Part shown: positions 32,901 to 42,623 of the stretch, one piece after another
Position numbering within the stretch: position 1 is the first letter of the stretch
How the letters are laid out: each line of letters opens with the position of its first letter
From: Cyanodermella asteris
Taxonomy: Eukaryota > Ascomycota > Lecanoromycetes > Ostropales > Stictidaceae
Direction of reading: 5' to 3'
NCBI GenBank assembly: GCA_900618795.1
Contig: UYJD01000007.1
Location: forward strand, 1,254,385-1,318,384
DNA length: 64,000 nt
The notes under the pieces: generated by a model
Told to the model about the DNA's origin: nothing
What the model saw: only the letters and a program-made list of their open reading frames with translations
The model's database searches: none
Translations under genes and position numbers: made by a program

Positions 32901-34009
32901 TCAAGCAAGAGGCTTGCGGTCTGCAGCCTGAGGCTGACGAGCCCAGCGCACCGAATAAGGGCAAGGGAGACAAACCTCGACTTGGCTTCAGCCGTTTCAA
33001 TTCAAAGACGGGCAGCACGCCGAACAAAACATCTTCAAAAGAAGACAAACCCGTGTCTTCGTCAAACGCCACCACCAAATTCATTGGCTCTGTTGAGGAC
33101 ATGTTCAAAACTCCTTCGCGCAGCGGATCCTCGAAGCACCACGCAAAGGGCTCATGGGAGCTTCCGCCCTTGACGTTCGATCGTCGGGGCTCAACTGCGA
33201 CTGGTGTGACAAATAATACGGTACATGAAAGTATAAGCGCGGATGTCCCAGAGCAGGAACCGAAGCGAGTCGATGCACTCGACGGCTCTATTGGAAGCAC
33301 GTCACTAACAGACTTGACAACCGTAAGACCCGGGTCTGCAGGCGATCGCGAGAAGCATTCGAGCGGCACGAGCCTCAGACCCCCGCCGACTGCCAATAGT
33401 GAAACCAGGATGGACGATGATGTCGTCTCTACCACGGATACCGAACCGGGCAGCACACCCAGACCGCACAGACATAGCTTGCAGAAGAGATTACACAGCG
33501 GCAATGGCCCGCATTTCCATCGCCTTCGCAAGCACCGAGGTTCGTCCTCTACTGCTGGTGCGTCAGACACGGACGGACCATCGTCTTTTTCCACCGAAGA
33601 AGGACTATTGAGAAGCCCAGGAAGCTTCACTCTGCACGGAAAGAAAGCGTCTGTCGTCACTTTTGGCTCCGAATGGCAGAAGCTATCGGAAGAAGAGGGA
33701 CTTCGAGCAAGAAAGCTGGCAGAAGCATCAAAGCAAAATTCAGACAAGGAAGCCAACGCAAAAGAATCTTATCCTGAAAACGAGATGGCGATTGAGGTTG
33801 ATGAAAACATCAAGCCCGCAACGTCGACTTCGGATGAGGCCGAGCTCGCTAGCTTCCAGATAGCCCCTGAAACGCCTGAAATACAGGTACACGCGGAATC
33901 AGGAAACGAAGACGACGACGAGGGGAGCCGCACCAGTCGGCCCGGTAAGGATTTGGAAGGCTCGCAGGCCTGGCCCCACGGCGTATTTGAGCCATACGCA
34001 ACAGGATGA
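29996..34009 (+). CDS. SYT1: Arf guanine-nucleotide exchange factor, Sec7 plus PH (Syt1-like)
   Basis: Single exon of 1337 residues. Residues 1-400 are disordered, Ser/Thr/Pro-rich. The Sec7 domain spans about 415-580; the glutamic finger that expels GDP is in LPKETQQIDR near residue 484, followed by ILILHTDVFNKNNKRKM. A PH domain spans about 690-815 (GVLWRKDPKKRKTRGPWQEW to ELNDWLAKLNYH) and a coiled coil about 870-960. The C-terminal 350 residues are disordered with basic and acidic patches. Long N-terminus, Sec7 then PH fits yeast Syt1, an Arf exchange factor of the secretory pathway; Yel1-like function cannot be ruled out. Exchange activity is inferred from the intact finger. Confidence 0.88.
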   Translation: MTPWSFSSRRRHSFMPSKRPNLPDLQTPSSPDTAAPRISSAEDAPGRESVTSLDRHQRGIQGKESDLLAVPGSSTRPGVSKRLSLLRFRHASDSQLSQTAKRHAESTPPMPPAIMRTAPTQDNLDGSKRRSTFLLGRRPKTPKRQGKAATDLEEPATPRLTMDGEDSSAGPSRDGLPSYEDASSSQLAVPINRASDSSRSDGSSGDGTIYGQTTTVTHTTHTTTTTFFKLPSRKKDKGPLFPLPPRSQISTPGTGNTPNLAPAGLGSSERSSLSLPVDEVTTPTGSPRRSVQHSPSRSTPAATPALGRSDSKMSGHSGRSGHQALQVRGRSSTAGSARRLRREHDGAPTPPVPASGRTSTSTAGRPSLAGLFSIHRLRQASEPALRNGHSAPGTPMSVESNPFSQMPKTPSVHLPEKEEGETAAKYLSRLEDAFSRSALVPVLSKTDDEFMRNVLRSYMRRFKFFEEPIDMAVRKLLFQVELPKETQQIDRTLQAFADRYHECNPGIFQSPDEAYFIAFSILILHTDVFNKNNKRKMQKVDYLKNTQSQGVAPEILGCFYDNIAYTPFIHLEDDTEFIAEKLITKKRRGPLKSTSTTSLSRQGQPVDPYTLIIEGKLDFLRVPVDDVVAMDDPFGYLGTAKTLNHSEMRRAFHRNGVIQIVSSRSRPDAFATEATIHNPAEAQVGVVDMKITKVGVLWRKDPKKRKTRGPWQEWGAILTGSQLYFFRNRDWVKSLMHQYENHLRLGKGKLPCVFKPAIHDFKPDFLISTEGLVALVDAQYRRHKNAFVVSRENIFQEVFLADNESELNDWLAKLNYHAAFRTTGVRMRGTTNESGSESLGSSSSSTAVRPQSNSATFSAGTETMRKSTPATKEAATSELAKQIAQARRQVLRKTLVEMEDKLVAIDKLLDAQLRTARHFSVLTPVQERTRQEVLTAAAKLAANIRWERMKRWRVRCHRDILHIDLDEDLKQEACGLQPEADEPSAPNKGKGDKPRLGFSRFNSKTGSTPNKTSSKEDKPVSSSNATTKFIGSVEDMFKTPSRSGSSKHHAKGSWELPPLTFDRRGSTATGVTNNTVHESISADVPEQEPKRVDALDGSIGSTSLTDLTTVRPGSAGDREKHSSGTSLRPPPTANSETRMDDDVVSTTDTEPGSTPRPHRHSLQKRLHSGNGPHFHRLRKHRGSSSTAGASDTDGPSSFSTEEGLLRSPGSFTLHGKKASVVTFGSEWQKLSEEEGLRARKLAEASKQNSDKEANAKESYPENEMAIEVDENIKPATSTSDEAELASFQIAPETPEIQVHAESGNEDDDEGSRTSRPGKDLEGSQAWPHGVFEPYATG

Positions 34010-34477
34010 CCATGTATTGTTTTAGCTTGGCTATCAGCACAGGCTGAATGGCACGTTTCGGTATCTACAATCACAGACAAGCCATTGCGTATCTGAGCGG
34101 CGTGACTCTCGCAGCGCCGCCTTGTATTGATAGGTCCGCGCTCAGGACGAGCAGCGGAAGAGCTTGTGGCGAAGCGGAGCGCAGGAGGGTCGATAGACCA
34201 TTCCCGCAGAGCTTATTCGTGCGGTCAGCGCACGTTGTCAAAAAGTATGCAGAGATTCAATTTCACCATTTAATTGTTCCTGTAGATACACTATAAGGTT
34301 CCAGCTGTTCGCCCGGGAATTGCGAACCGGACACGCATGCCAGATGAGTATCGCCGTGCATCAACACTGGCGAGCTGTTCATTCAGCTGTTACGGTCTCT
34401 GCCGCCGCTGCCATGGGTCGAAACAATCGTGTGAAAACGTTTCGGGTGGTGAAACATAACGTGCCACACGTGCGCGC
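34010..34477. other. Convergent 3' flank between Sec7-PH gene and LAG1
   Basis: 468 bp between two stop codons on opposite strands; no gene or repeat seen. Confidence 0.5.
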
Positions 34478-36030
34478 CTATCGTTTCCGCAGTCCTTCCC
34501 GACGTGGTGTAGCCGGCTTTGCAGGACTCTTCGCCTGCGCCGAATTTCCGTTTACAGGCTTTCCATTGAGCTGCATCTGAGGCACGCTGTCGGCCCCGCT
34601 AACTTTGACGGCTTTGGGTCCCTCAGCTTGCTCTTCATCCTCACTCTCCTCATCCTCACTCCTGACATCCTCTTTCACATTATCGGTTACGATGCGAAGG
34701 GCAATTCGCAAGATCAGAAAGAGCCAGAACAAGTTGATGGACTGAAGCGTTGCCAGAAGTCCAAAGGTGATCCACTGGCTCAGCGTGCACTTGTATATTT
34801 CGGCTTCCCAGTCCAATAGGAAGATCCCGACGGTCTTGAACTCTGTGAGAGTTGCCCACAGAATGCGCAGGTTGATATAGTGGCGCATATATACCCAGAC
34901 TCCAATGAAAGTTGCGAAATAGGGAACGATGACAGGAGACTCGATGTAATTGAGACACTTCGACGTCTGCATCGCGTTAGTACGGGGGGCAGTACCAGCC
35001 AGTATATGAGTGACCTACCGCCAGGAAGAAGTCCGAAATGTCGTGAGTGATGTATACAGCCAGGCCCATGTATGTGAAGTGGAAACGGTAGCTCAACGCG
35101 ATCAGTCCCACTGTCACGATGTGATGGGCAACAAGCTCCTTGAAGTCTTTGCGGGGCTTTTCAAGCATGAGCACCAGGACGATGGCTTGCTGTGCCCAGT
35201 ACGCAGCCTGGAGAAGGTAGTAAGCTTTAAACACAGCTTCGTGGGCCTTGTGGGGATAGTCCTCGAACATGGGTCTGGTCTGGAAGTACCACAGCGGAGT
35301 CCGGCTCATCACGAATAGACCGTAAGGACCGAATACGGAAAAGTAGAGCGCCGTATATGCCTGTTCCATGAACCGTGACTGCTTGTTCTTCTTGAAGCCG
35401 TACCACCGGGCAATTGGTCGCAAAAGTCTCTGCATGGCGAATTCTCGAGTGAAGGACAGGACGACGATATAGAAGGCCACGAATTTCAGGTCGTTGAGCC
35501 CTTTGCCATAGAATAAAGGCGTTTCGCTGCCGGGAAAGTCATGCTTCGGGATATGAACGTGGTCTGCTGGGAGAGGGTACGAAAGAAAAATGTAAGGGTG
35601 AATAGGGTTTGACTCGGTCGGATTCACTGCGTACCCAGCGAGGATGATCAGAGTCAAGATCAACGGATTGACCCAGGTGTGTGTCCACGAGATCTTCTTC
35701 CATCGCCGGAGAAATCGTCGAATCTTGCTGCGCTTCGACACGCGGGGGACTTTGTCGCCGGAAGTCCGCTGCGTGACAGTTAGTATAGATCACCGGGGCT
35801 TGTAGGAGTGAGGCGGGACTTGCAGGTGAGAGTGCGGGTGGAGTCGCTGCTGTATTGCGGTTGACGGTAGAGAAAGCTGGGGCGCTGGTGTCTCCGCGAA
35901 TGTCTGCAGGGAGACCAGACGACTTCCTACGTACGGCTGGTCTGTTCTGCTTCAGCGCCGATGACGCTGCTGCTCGTGTTTGGTCAACAACGAGGTCGGG
36001 GAACTTTTCAAGCTCTTGCTCCTGTGCCAT
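34478..36030 (-). CDS. LAG1: Ceramide synthase (Lag1/Lac1)
   Basis: Exons 36030-35824, 35768-35019 and 34966-34478 give 481 residues. The TLC/Lag1 domain has several membrane spans and the Lag1 motif: VAHHIVTVGLIALSYRFHF followed by THDISDFFLA, with the His pair and Asp pair required for acyl transfer. The enzyme joins a sphingoid base to very-long-chain acyl-CoA in the ER. The tail is acidic (SEDEESEDEEQAE). Intron 2 (52 nt) has GTAGGT, TACTAAC and GCAG. Intron 1 most likely is a 55-nt GC-AG intron: donor GCAAGT at 35823, TACTAAC branch, GCAG; it joins phase 0 to phase 0. The only GT alternatives are a 25-nt intron or a weak GTCAAC donor at 35865. The disordered N-terminus is not conserved enough to decide. 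Confidence 0.9.
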
Positions 36031-36518
36031 GACGCAGCAATGGATGCGGATGCTGGTTCAGTAGCTTCAATGAGCGATGGGCCCTCGAAGCGCGGGAGGA
36101 GGCCGTTCTTTTGAAGTCTTCGGAGACAGTGTGGAAGGGGGTGGAAGACACCAGTCGGACCTTGCATGAACTTGCGGACTCTGCAGCTGAGCAGGCTAGC
36201 TAATGTTGCGACTTGCGAGAAGAGTGGTGGCGCGAGACGAGGGCGGAGGTAGTAATAATTTCGGGGCAGATTAAGGTCGGAGAGGATGCACGGCGGCTTG
36301 AGGAGCAGAGATTCCGAGCCGGAATTTGTGAATTATTAGCAGCCGTTTTAGCTTCGCGCGCGTCGCTCGAGAGCACATCGTCATCCTCGCAGAGCAACTT
36401 TGAAGTCAGCAAGAGCAGCAGCGCCAGAACCGGATTCCTCGGATGCAAACACGCTGCGCATCACCTCTTCCGCTCATGCTGCTCGCTCAACTCCACAGAT
36501 CCCGACAATCGCTCTCTC
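36031..36518. promoter_or_regulatory. Divergent promoter region, LAG1 / VPS38
   Basis: 488 bp between outward-facing starts. Short open frames on both strands are not supported as genes. No specific site recognised. Confidence 0.4.
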
Positions 36519-38499
36519 ATGGCCCGCTTCACGCCCGGCGACGAGGCGAGGACGGATCGCGGGAGCAGCAGTTCATCCGCTGAGGACCAGGCCGACGCTT
36601 TCACCAATGTAAGTCCAGCATCGAGCTTGCTTTTCCGCCGAGAGAACATCTGCTTAGTACCTGGCTCGAAACAGCAGCTCACGATCGATGTCAGGCTTTT
36701 CGATGTCGGCACTTGACCGCCGTCTCTCTACGCAACTTACACCTGCCCTTAAACAACCAGAGCGACGATGAGCAGGTAAATACCTTTCTCCTCTTTCGGC
36801 TTCTTTCGCCAACCCATCGCAGCCTGCCGCTGTGCCCTCTTCCGAGCTTTCACAGATTCTGTCCGACGAGGAAGCACTGTCATCAGGCGATGAAGCTGTC
36901 CAAGTCGACTCCACGCAGGCGTCAAGTCCATCACTGCATGACCTTGAGCTTCCTCAACGACCAGACATCCTACCTATCGGCAATCGGAAAGTCCGGGGGA
37001 ATAGCATGTCGGCCTCACATACGTCGAAGCCGCCACGGATGAAGCGCCCGCACCCAGATCGCCAAATCTCGAGGAGTATGAGCACCGCCTATGCTGAGGC
37101 ACGGCAACGAGCGTATGAGAACCGCCTGCTGTCCCGCCGCATAACGTGCTTCTATAGTATTCACCGTGGTCTTGACTCTTCAGAAACGGAGCAAGCCCCA
37201 GTCTATATTAGCGAGGTGCAGGGCACTTCGATGAACCCCGACTTCCGTCCACTTCAACCAGGCGAAATCGATGACAAGTCTTTCCTCCGCTCTCGAAGGC
37301 TAGTCCTACGAGTCTGGTCCAAAACTTTGGATGACGATTCTTACACCTTATTGTTGGAGGACAATGTTGTCGTGCCTGAGCTGCGTTTCGTTGCACGAGA
37401 CCTTGACTTTGCTGGCTCGGACTTTCGCGACAACACGGTCCTGTACCACTTTCCTGACGGGGTCTATGCCTCATACCACAACACAAGTTTTGAGCGAAGG
37501 TTGGAAAAAGCACGAATCAAAGCCCCCGAATCCAGAACCGCGTCCTTCGACGCACTCATGAAACTCAAGACTCTTATGGACGTTATAGACGATGCGAGCA
37601 CGACACAGCAAACGATAACTGCTCAGATCGGGGCCATCTTGAGGGACAGTGAGAATCGAGCCACGGCACAGATCGCGAATGCCAGGGATAGCCTGCGTAC
37701 GGTTCGCGATGCTGCGGCACGTACGGGCCGCGATGTTATCGGACTTGGACACGAGAGAGAGATTCGGCGGAGAAAATTAGATTCGCGAAAGAAAGCGTTC
37801 GCCGCTGGTCGTGATAAGCACTCGCAGACACGTCGCTTCGCCATCTCCCTGCGAGAGGAATCCGCAACAACGTTACAGCAACGCGCCGAACTTGGTCATC
37901 AGCTGCGCTCACATTCAGCTCGAATCGCTGAAGACCTGTTGACAATATTTCCAATCGCACCAATACCGGAGGATCCTCTCTCCTTCACCGTGCGCGAATG
38001 TCACTGCCCTCACGCTAAGGCCTATGAGCGCGTTCATCCACCAGCGAACGACCAAGAAGTTTCAGCAGCGCTTGGCTTCGTGGCAACCATCGTCACCGCC
38101 CTCTCGCGCTCCCTGCTCTTGCACGTGCCGTATCGAATCCATGCACTTGGATCCAACAGCACCGTAAAAGACGACATCACGCCCTCGGCCGAATTGGAAC
38201 AAAACGGCCTTTTTACCCCCGGAGCGACTACACATCAAGGGGATACAGGTGGGGCGAGGACGTTCCCCTTATACGCGAGAGGTGCGGATCCTGCGCGGTT
38301 CCGGTATGGTGTGTACTTGTTGAACAGGGATATCGAAGAGCTCGTGACGAAAAATGGGTTGAGAGTCGTAGACGTGCGCGATACCTTGGCCAACATCGGG
38401 TTTCTTCTGAACGCCATCGCAGGGACAACGAGAAACCTTCCCAAACGCGAAGCCGGACGTATTGCGGCACTTCGGACCGATGAGCAGCGGGTCCGTTGA
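36519..38499 (+). CDS. VPS38: UVRAG/Vps38-like subunit of PI3-kinase complex II
   Basis: Proposed exons 36519-36608, 36761-36775 (15 nt) and 36823-38499 give 593 residues. The C-terminal part has the family core: LLTIFPIAPIPEDP, FTVRECHCPHA, AALGFVATIVTALSRSLL, HVPYRIHALGSNSTVKDDI and DTLANIGFLLNAI. A helical, Arg-rich middle (about 270-380) is probably the coiled coil that pairs with Atg6/Vps30. The protein would belong to the Vps34 complex that makes PI3P on endosomes. The N-terminal exon uses GTAAGT; the microexon codes Ser-Asp-Asp-Glu-Gln and fits phase on both sides, and the following intron (47 nt) has GTAAAT and CGCAG. The start at 36519 is the first ATG of that open stretch. The N-terminal splicing is the least certain part. 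Confidence 0.83.
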
Positions 38500-38709
38500 A
38501 TGCACATTTCCAGGCTCACCTTCATTTCATGCTGCATCAAGTAGCGTCCAGTGTTTAAAAACAACTATAACGCGACATATCTTCACTTGTGATTTTCACT
38601 GCTCGACGACCCCGGCATTACATATGTGTGTTTGCTTATGGAGTTTTGGCCTCCGCGTATGGTGCAAATATCATCTGCCGTGTAAGGGGAGAGGCCACGA
38701 CATAGAAAG

Positions 38710-39469
38710 CTAGCCTCCATGCTCAGAGAGTCTTTGATTTTCAAGCTCCAACCACGTCCCATAAAAGCGTTCGAATGGATTTGGCTTGTCCCTATGCCAA
38801 GGCATCAAGCACATCTTCCCTCGATCACGGTCTTGTTTGGAGCTCCTCGCTTGCCTATCTGCAACAACTCCCTTCTTTGACCTCAGATTGTACTCTCTTC
38901 CTTCTTTTACAGGGTCCCGTTTTCGCTTCAGTTGTGAATTGGCCTTAGGAGTCTGCCGGTGGGCGATTTGTGGACAGTGTCGGGGAACTGACTGCATTTG
39001 TAGAGGGCTTGGATGGACGTTGGCAAGCGCCATGCCTTCTGAAACGTCCTTCTCCAGACGGAAGTCAGGGGCTTTCCTCTCTTCGAGCTGGCTGACCTTC
39101 TTCCTTAGAGAGACCATTTCTTCTTCCATCTTCTGGTTTGCCATGTCAAGGGTCTTTCTTTCCCCCTCGATTTCGTGAATCTGATATTGTAGCTGTGTGA
39201 TTTCATAAGTTGCTGTGTCGACGAATTGCTTTAGACGAGCAATGTCATCGCAGCCAGCGGGGTCATCCTGCTGCTTATCCGCTTCGATTGAGGTCTGTGT
39301 TCCGGCATAAGCTCGAAGCTGGAGAACATGATCTGCGGACGGTCAGTCAAGGACTTATGGGGGGTCGTAATCGAGACCCACCTCGAAGCGCGACCTGCTT
39401 CGGCTTGGAGCGCAGCAAATGCAGTGCGATTGCCAACTCGCAGACATCGTAAGTAGTTTGGAGTGCCAT
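38710..39469 (-). CDS. Unrecognised coiled-coil protein
   Basis: Exons 39469-39382 and 39332-38710, joined by a 49-nt intron (GTGGGT...CCGCAG), give 236 residues. I do not recognise a family. Residues about 75-120 form a heptad-rich coiled coil (IARLKQFVDTATYEITQL, then EEEMVSLRKKVSQLEER). Residues about 165-205 are strongly basic (QLKRKRDP, NLRSKKG), a likely nuclear localisation or nucleic-acid-binding tract. The last 25 residues, NPFERFYGTWLELENQ, look like a folded motif. An alternative in-frame ATG at 39583 would add 38 residues. A nuclear scaffold role is only a guess. It is close to, and on the same strand as, the next gene. Confidence 0.65.
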
Positions 39470-39733
39470 TCGGCGGAAGGATGATGCAAACAAAGACTGT
39501 TCAGTTGCTGCAAAAGCGCAAGCACTCCAACGCGTGTATGCTTGTGGGGTGGTAGATATCCGTTGTGTGAAATTGAGCAACATGGCATTTCGCTCAGATG
39601 CTCGCAGGGCAGGAGCGATGGACGATGGGGTCTACCTCCAGAAGTGTACGATAGTAGGTATTGGCAGAGCTTAGTCACGCCAGAACGGAATCGCTCCATT
39701 GTTCAATTGCGACGAGCCCCTCGTCATGTTCTT

Positions 39734-40510
39734 CTACGCCAGCATCGAGTAGTCGCCATACCAGAAGTATGTTGCCACCACCAAAAGCCCCAAGCAAGCA
39801 AGCTCCACCCGCGTCTCCAACACAGCCCAGACCCATACAGTCCCAGCTCCGGGTGCCTTCTTCATCACCGCCATGTATCCATATTCGTGTGCAGCCGTTA
39901 TCATCCACATGCCGCATGCAACGCTCATTGCAACGAAGAGCGTCTGAGCCCACCAGGAACTCGCTCGGGGATGCAGCAAATATACGATCACGAAGAGAAG
40001 CGGCGCATTCGTGATTGTCTGCCACATGATCTGGCCCCAAGGCAGGTCCCTCGACAGCCCATATTGATGCATGACGAGCACCGTGAGCGTAAAATACAAC
40101 ATCAACAACGTAAAAGTGTACAGCATGGCCTCTGCGAGTGGCGCTTCCTCGACGACATCGACCTGCTCTGCATCGATACTCCGAGCACCATCACTGCTCT
40201 GGCCGTCCTTCATCGATGCTTTGATCTTTGCCGTCATGTACTCTGGCAGTCTCTCGCCATTGGGTCCGGAGATGCTGCCGTCCGGGTTGAGAGTGACGAC
40301 GGATGGCTCCGTACCAGGATCGCTTGCTTGTGGGCGGCTTGCCGCTCGCTGCCCGCGGTATGCGGCTTCACGTTCAGCTGCTAGGTCGTATAGTGTTTTG
40401 CCTTTAGGCTTGGTCCGGTCCGGTTGCGACATTGGGATTGAGTCGGCGAGGCGTCCTTCCCTGGCGGCTGCACGGCGGTCCTTTTGGTTGCGAGGACTTG
40501 ACGAGGACAT
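39734..40510 (-). CDS. Fungal four-span membrane protein of unknown function
   Basis: Single exon, 258 residues from the ATG at 40510; the frame is open farther upstream but the conserved-looking part begins MSSSSPRNQKDRRAAAREG. The basic soluble N-terminus contains KTLYDLAAEREAAYRGQ. Four hydrophobic spans follow between about residues 125 and 255 (for example AMLYTFTLLMLYFTLTVLV and LACLGLLVVATYFWYGDY). It resembles a fungal family I recall as DUF7719, with no known function; the recollection was not checked. Likely an ER or other internal membrane protein. Confidence 0.75.
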   Translation of the reverse strand: MSSSSPRNQKDRRAAAREGRLADSIPMSQPDRTKPKGKTLYDLAAEREAAYRGQRAASRPQASDPGTEPSVVTLNPDGSISGPNGERLPEYMTAKIKASMKDGQSSDGARSIDAEQVDVVEEAPLAEAMLYTFTLLMLYFTLTVLVMHQYGLSRDLPWGQIMWQTITNAPLLFVIVYLLHPRASSWWAQTLFVAMSVACGMWMITAAHEYGYMAVMKKAPGAGTVWVWAVLETRVELACLGLLVVATYFWYGDYSMLA

Positions 40511-41585
40511 CTTCAATTGTGCCGTTGTCGGGAAAACAAGTCGTGGTCGGTGAGTTGATCGAGAAACTTTTGTAGCGACAGCCTGTCTCGGGATGATTTG
40601 AGTACGGGGTAGTGCGGTAAAAAAAGAGAGGTCTCGCGTCGAAGTATCCGGTCTCAAATAATTAGGCCTACAAGGACATTAGGCAAGTATCTATTGCGCC
40701 GAATGCAACAATATCATAGCTTTTGCTGAGTTCGGCTTCAGAGGTCGAATCAACGCAACTGCTCAGTTGCTGACACGGTATCGATGGCTTTCGTTTTGAT
40801 TGGCGGCAGTGCCAGGAGCTTAGTCAGGTTGAATGAAGATACAGAAGGTCATGGCAACACCATCTTTACCTGAGAGAGAAAGCAAAAGGCTAGTGTTGGC
40901 CAATCAGGGTGTTTTTAGACGTGAACTCATGCGTTTTCGTTACAGAGCTCGCTATATCATGGACTCCCAGCAAGGGGTCAATTTGAGGACTACTACGAAT
41001 ACAGTTTTCGTCTCTCAGTGAATGGATATAGCGCCCCCAACGTGGAGAAAGGCACCGTCATTGCTGATTTTGACGACCAATCGTACTGGTCATATAAGAC
41101 AATGTACTTGAATCGAAACTTCATTAATCAAAATCGGTATTAACTCAGGTACCGAGAACCTTGTTGAGAGAGATCCTCTGCTCTGGCCTCACCCCCAGAC
41201 AGTGTGCTCGCCCAGTATACCGCTGAAAAGACCAGATTATACCGGCATTACCGTCTTGCTATCGTCAGTCCTATCCCTTAACCGTGACCTCTCGTGTGCA
41301 TGATCGTAGCATCGCATGCCAAACATAAGCGCAATATTCATCTCATAATCGATACATCACGCCGACCGTGTGCACCGTACTGGTATGCTGCCCTCCCTGC
41401 TCATAGTCTTATCACTCCCCCGAGCACGTGTCGCAAGAAGCCCAGCGTATAGGAGCCCCGGCAAGCGAAGGTTATAGTCCCGATGGAACCCACCCCAGTT
41501 CGGCCCAAGGAGGAGAGTCACCAAAGACTATTTTCCAGAAATCCGTGCGATCCCTTTACAGCCTTCTTTGTATCCATAACGCTCG
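40511..41585. other. Intergenic region, promoter of the membrane protein gene
   Basis: Both neighbours are on the minus strand. CCAAT-type sequences occur at about 40800 and 40900. No coding stretch is recognised. Confidence 0.45.
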
Positions 41586-42623
41586 CTAGTCCTGCAGCAT
41601 GCTCTCGTCTGCGTCATCAGGTACTTCGCCACTGACACCACGCTCGTGCACCCCAGGGTCAGAATGCGCATGCTGATTCGTATCGCCCAACCTTTCGATA
41701 GTGTCGTTCACAGCCGTATCGATAGGTCTATCTGTGTGCATTCGTGATTCTTCATCAATCGGCTCATCGCGACCGGCATACGACTCCAAACCACCCTCAG
41801 CCCCCTCACCCTCGCCCTGGGTAGACTCATCGATACGTCCATCGCCTCCACCCGGCCGCATTGGTGTCCCCTCGTGAATGAACGGATCCGGCCTCCTATG
41901 GGGGCGCTTGATCCGCATCGGACGTTCTTGAGGCTGCGACGAATTCGCGTTAGTACGACGACGACTGCCGGTACCCGTGCCATTTCCCGAAGATCCAGCT
42001 GGGCGGTCTGGGTGACTACTCACTGTCGGCGGGGCATCTGTCGAGTCGGACGTGTCGCCGTCCCATTCACCCTCCAACACTTTCGGTCCCTTCTTGTTCA
42101 TGCGCTTGGCGAGAGTCTCGAGAAGGATTGCGCGCTCGAGGCGCATCTTGCGAATCCCGCGGACGAGACGCTCCCGGCGAAGGCGATACTGGTCGTTGGC
42201 TTCTTCGACTTCGCGCATTCGCCCTTTGAGCTGGATGCATTTTCGGCGGTAGGCTTCCTCGACGGAAGGTGGAAGAGCCGATGCTGCAACACGCTGTCAG
42301 TGGCCTGCGAAGAACCGATGTACTGTGATGGAAGTAACGCCTGGCGCTGGTTTCGTTCTGTCAAGTGAAGCAGCATTTTCTTTCGGCTGGTCAAATGAAT
42401 ATCAAGACAGACCGTCGTCGCCAAGGCCCTTCAGTGAAATGCGTAAACATTGTGTGGTCGCGTCTGGCCAAGGCAAATACATGAGTCGAGAGGCTATCCC
42501 GTGTGAAGTAGCAACTTGCGTGCCTCCAACAAGCTGAAGAACGGTCTTCGAGGGGGAGAAAAGAAGATCAAACAGACGACGAGCAGTGTCCTCGTACATA
42601 CCTTCTTCCCGACTGGGACTCAT
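41586..42623 (-). CDS. INO80-complex-type subunit (INO80F/Nhp10-like coiled coil)
   Basis: A 22-nt first exon (42623-42602, coding MSPSREE plus one base) and a second exon 42283-41586 give 239 residues. The phase-1 join yields EEASALPPSVEEAYRRKC, followed by QLKGRMREVEEANDQYRLRR and IRKMRLERAILLETLAKR. This short coiled coil resembles the INO80 subunit F region and the N-terminal coil of fungal Nhp10; both act in the INO80 chromatin remodeller. There is no HMG box: the rest is disordered, with basic (PMRIKRPHRRPD) and acidic, Gly-rich parts. The intron, 318 nt, starts GTATGT and ends TTGCAG and is unusually long for this window. Family assignment rests on the coil only. Confidence 0.7.

Noticed and set aside
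32863-33756. 297-codon open frame antisense to the Sec7-PH gene
   Set aside because: It mirrors the biased codon use of the disordered C-terminal part of the sense gene and has no motif of its own.
39734-40657. Longer start for the four-span membrane protein
   Set aside because: The extra 49 residues look like leader sequence; the ATG at 40510 begins the family-like part.
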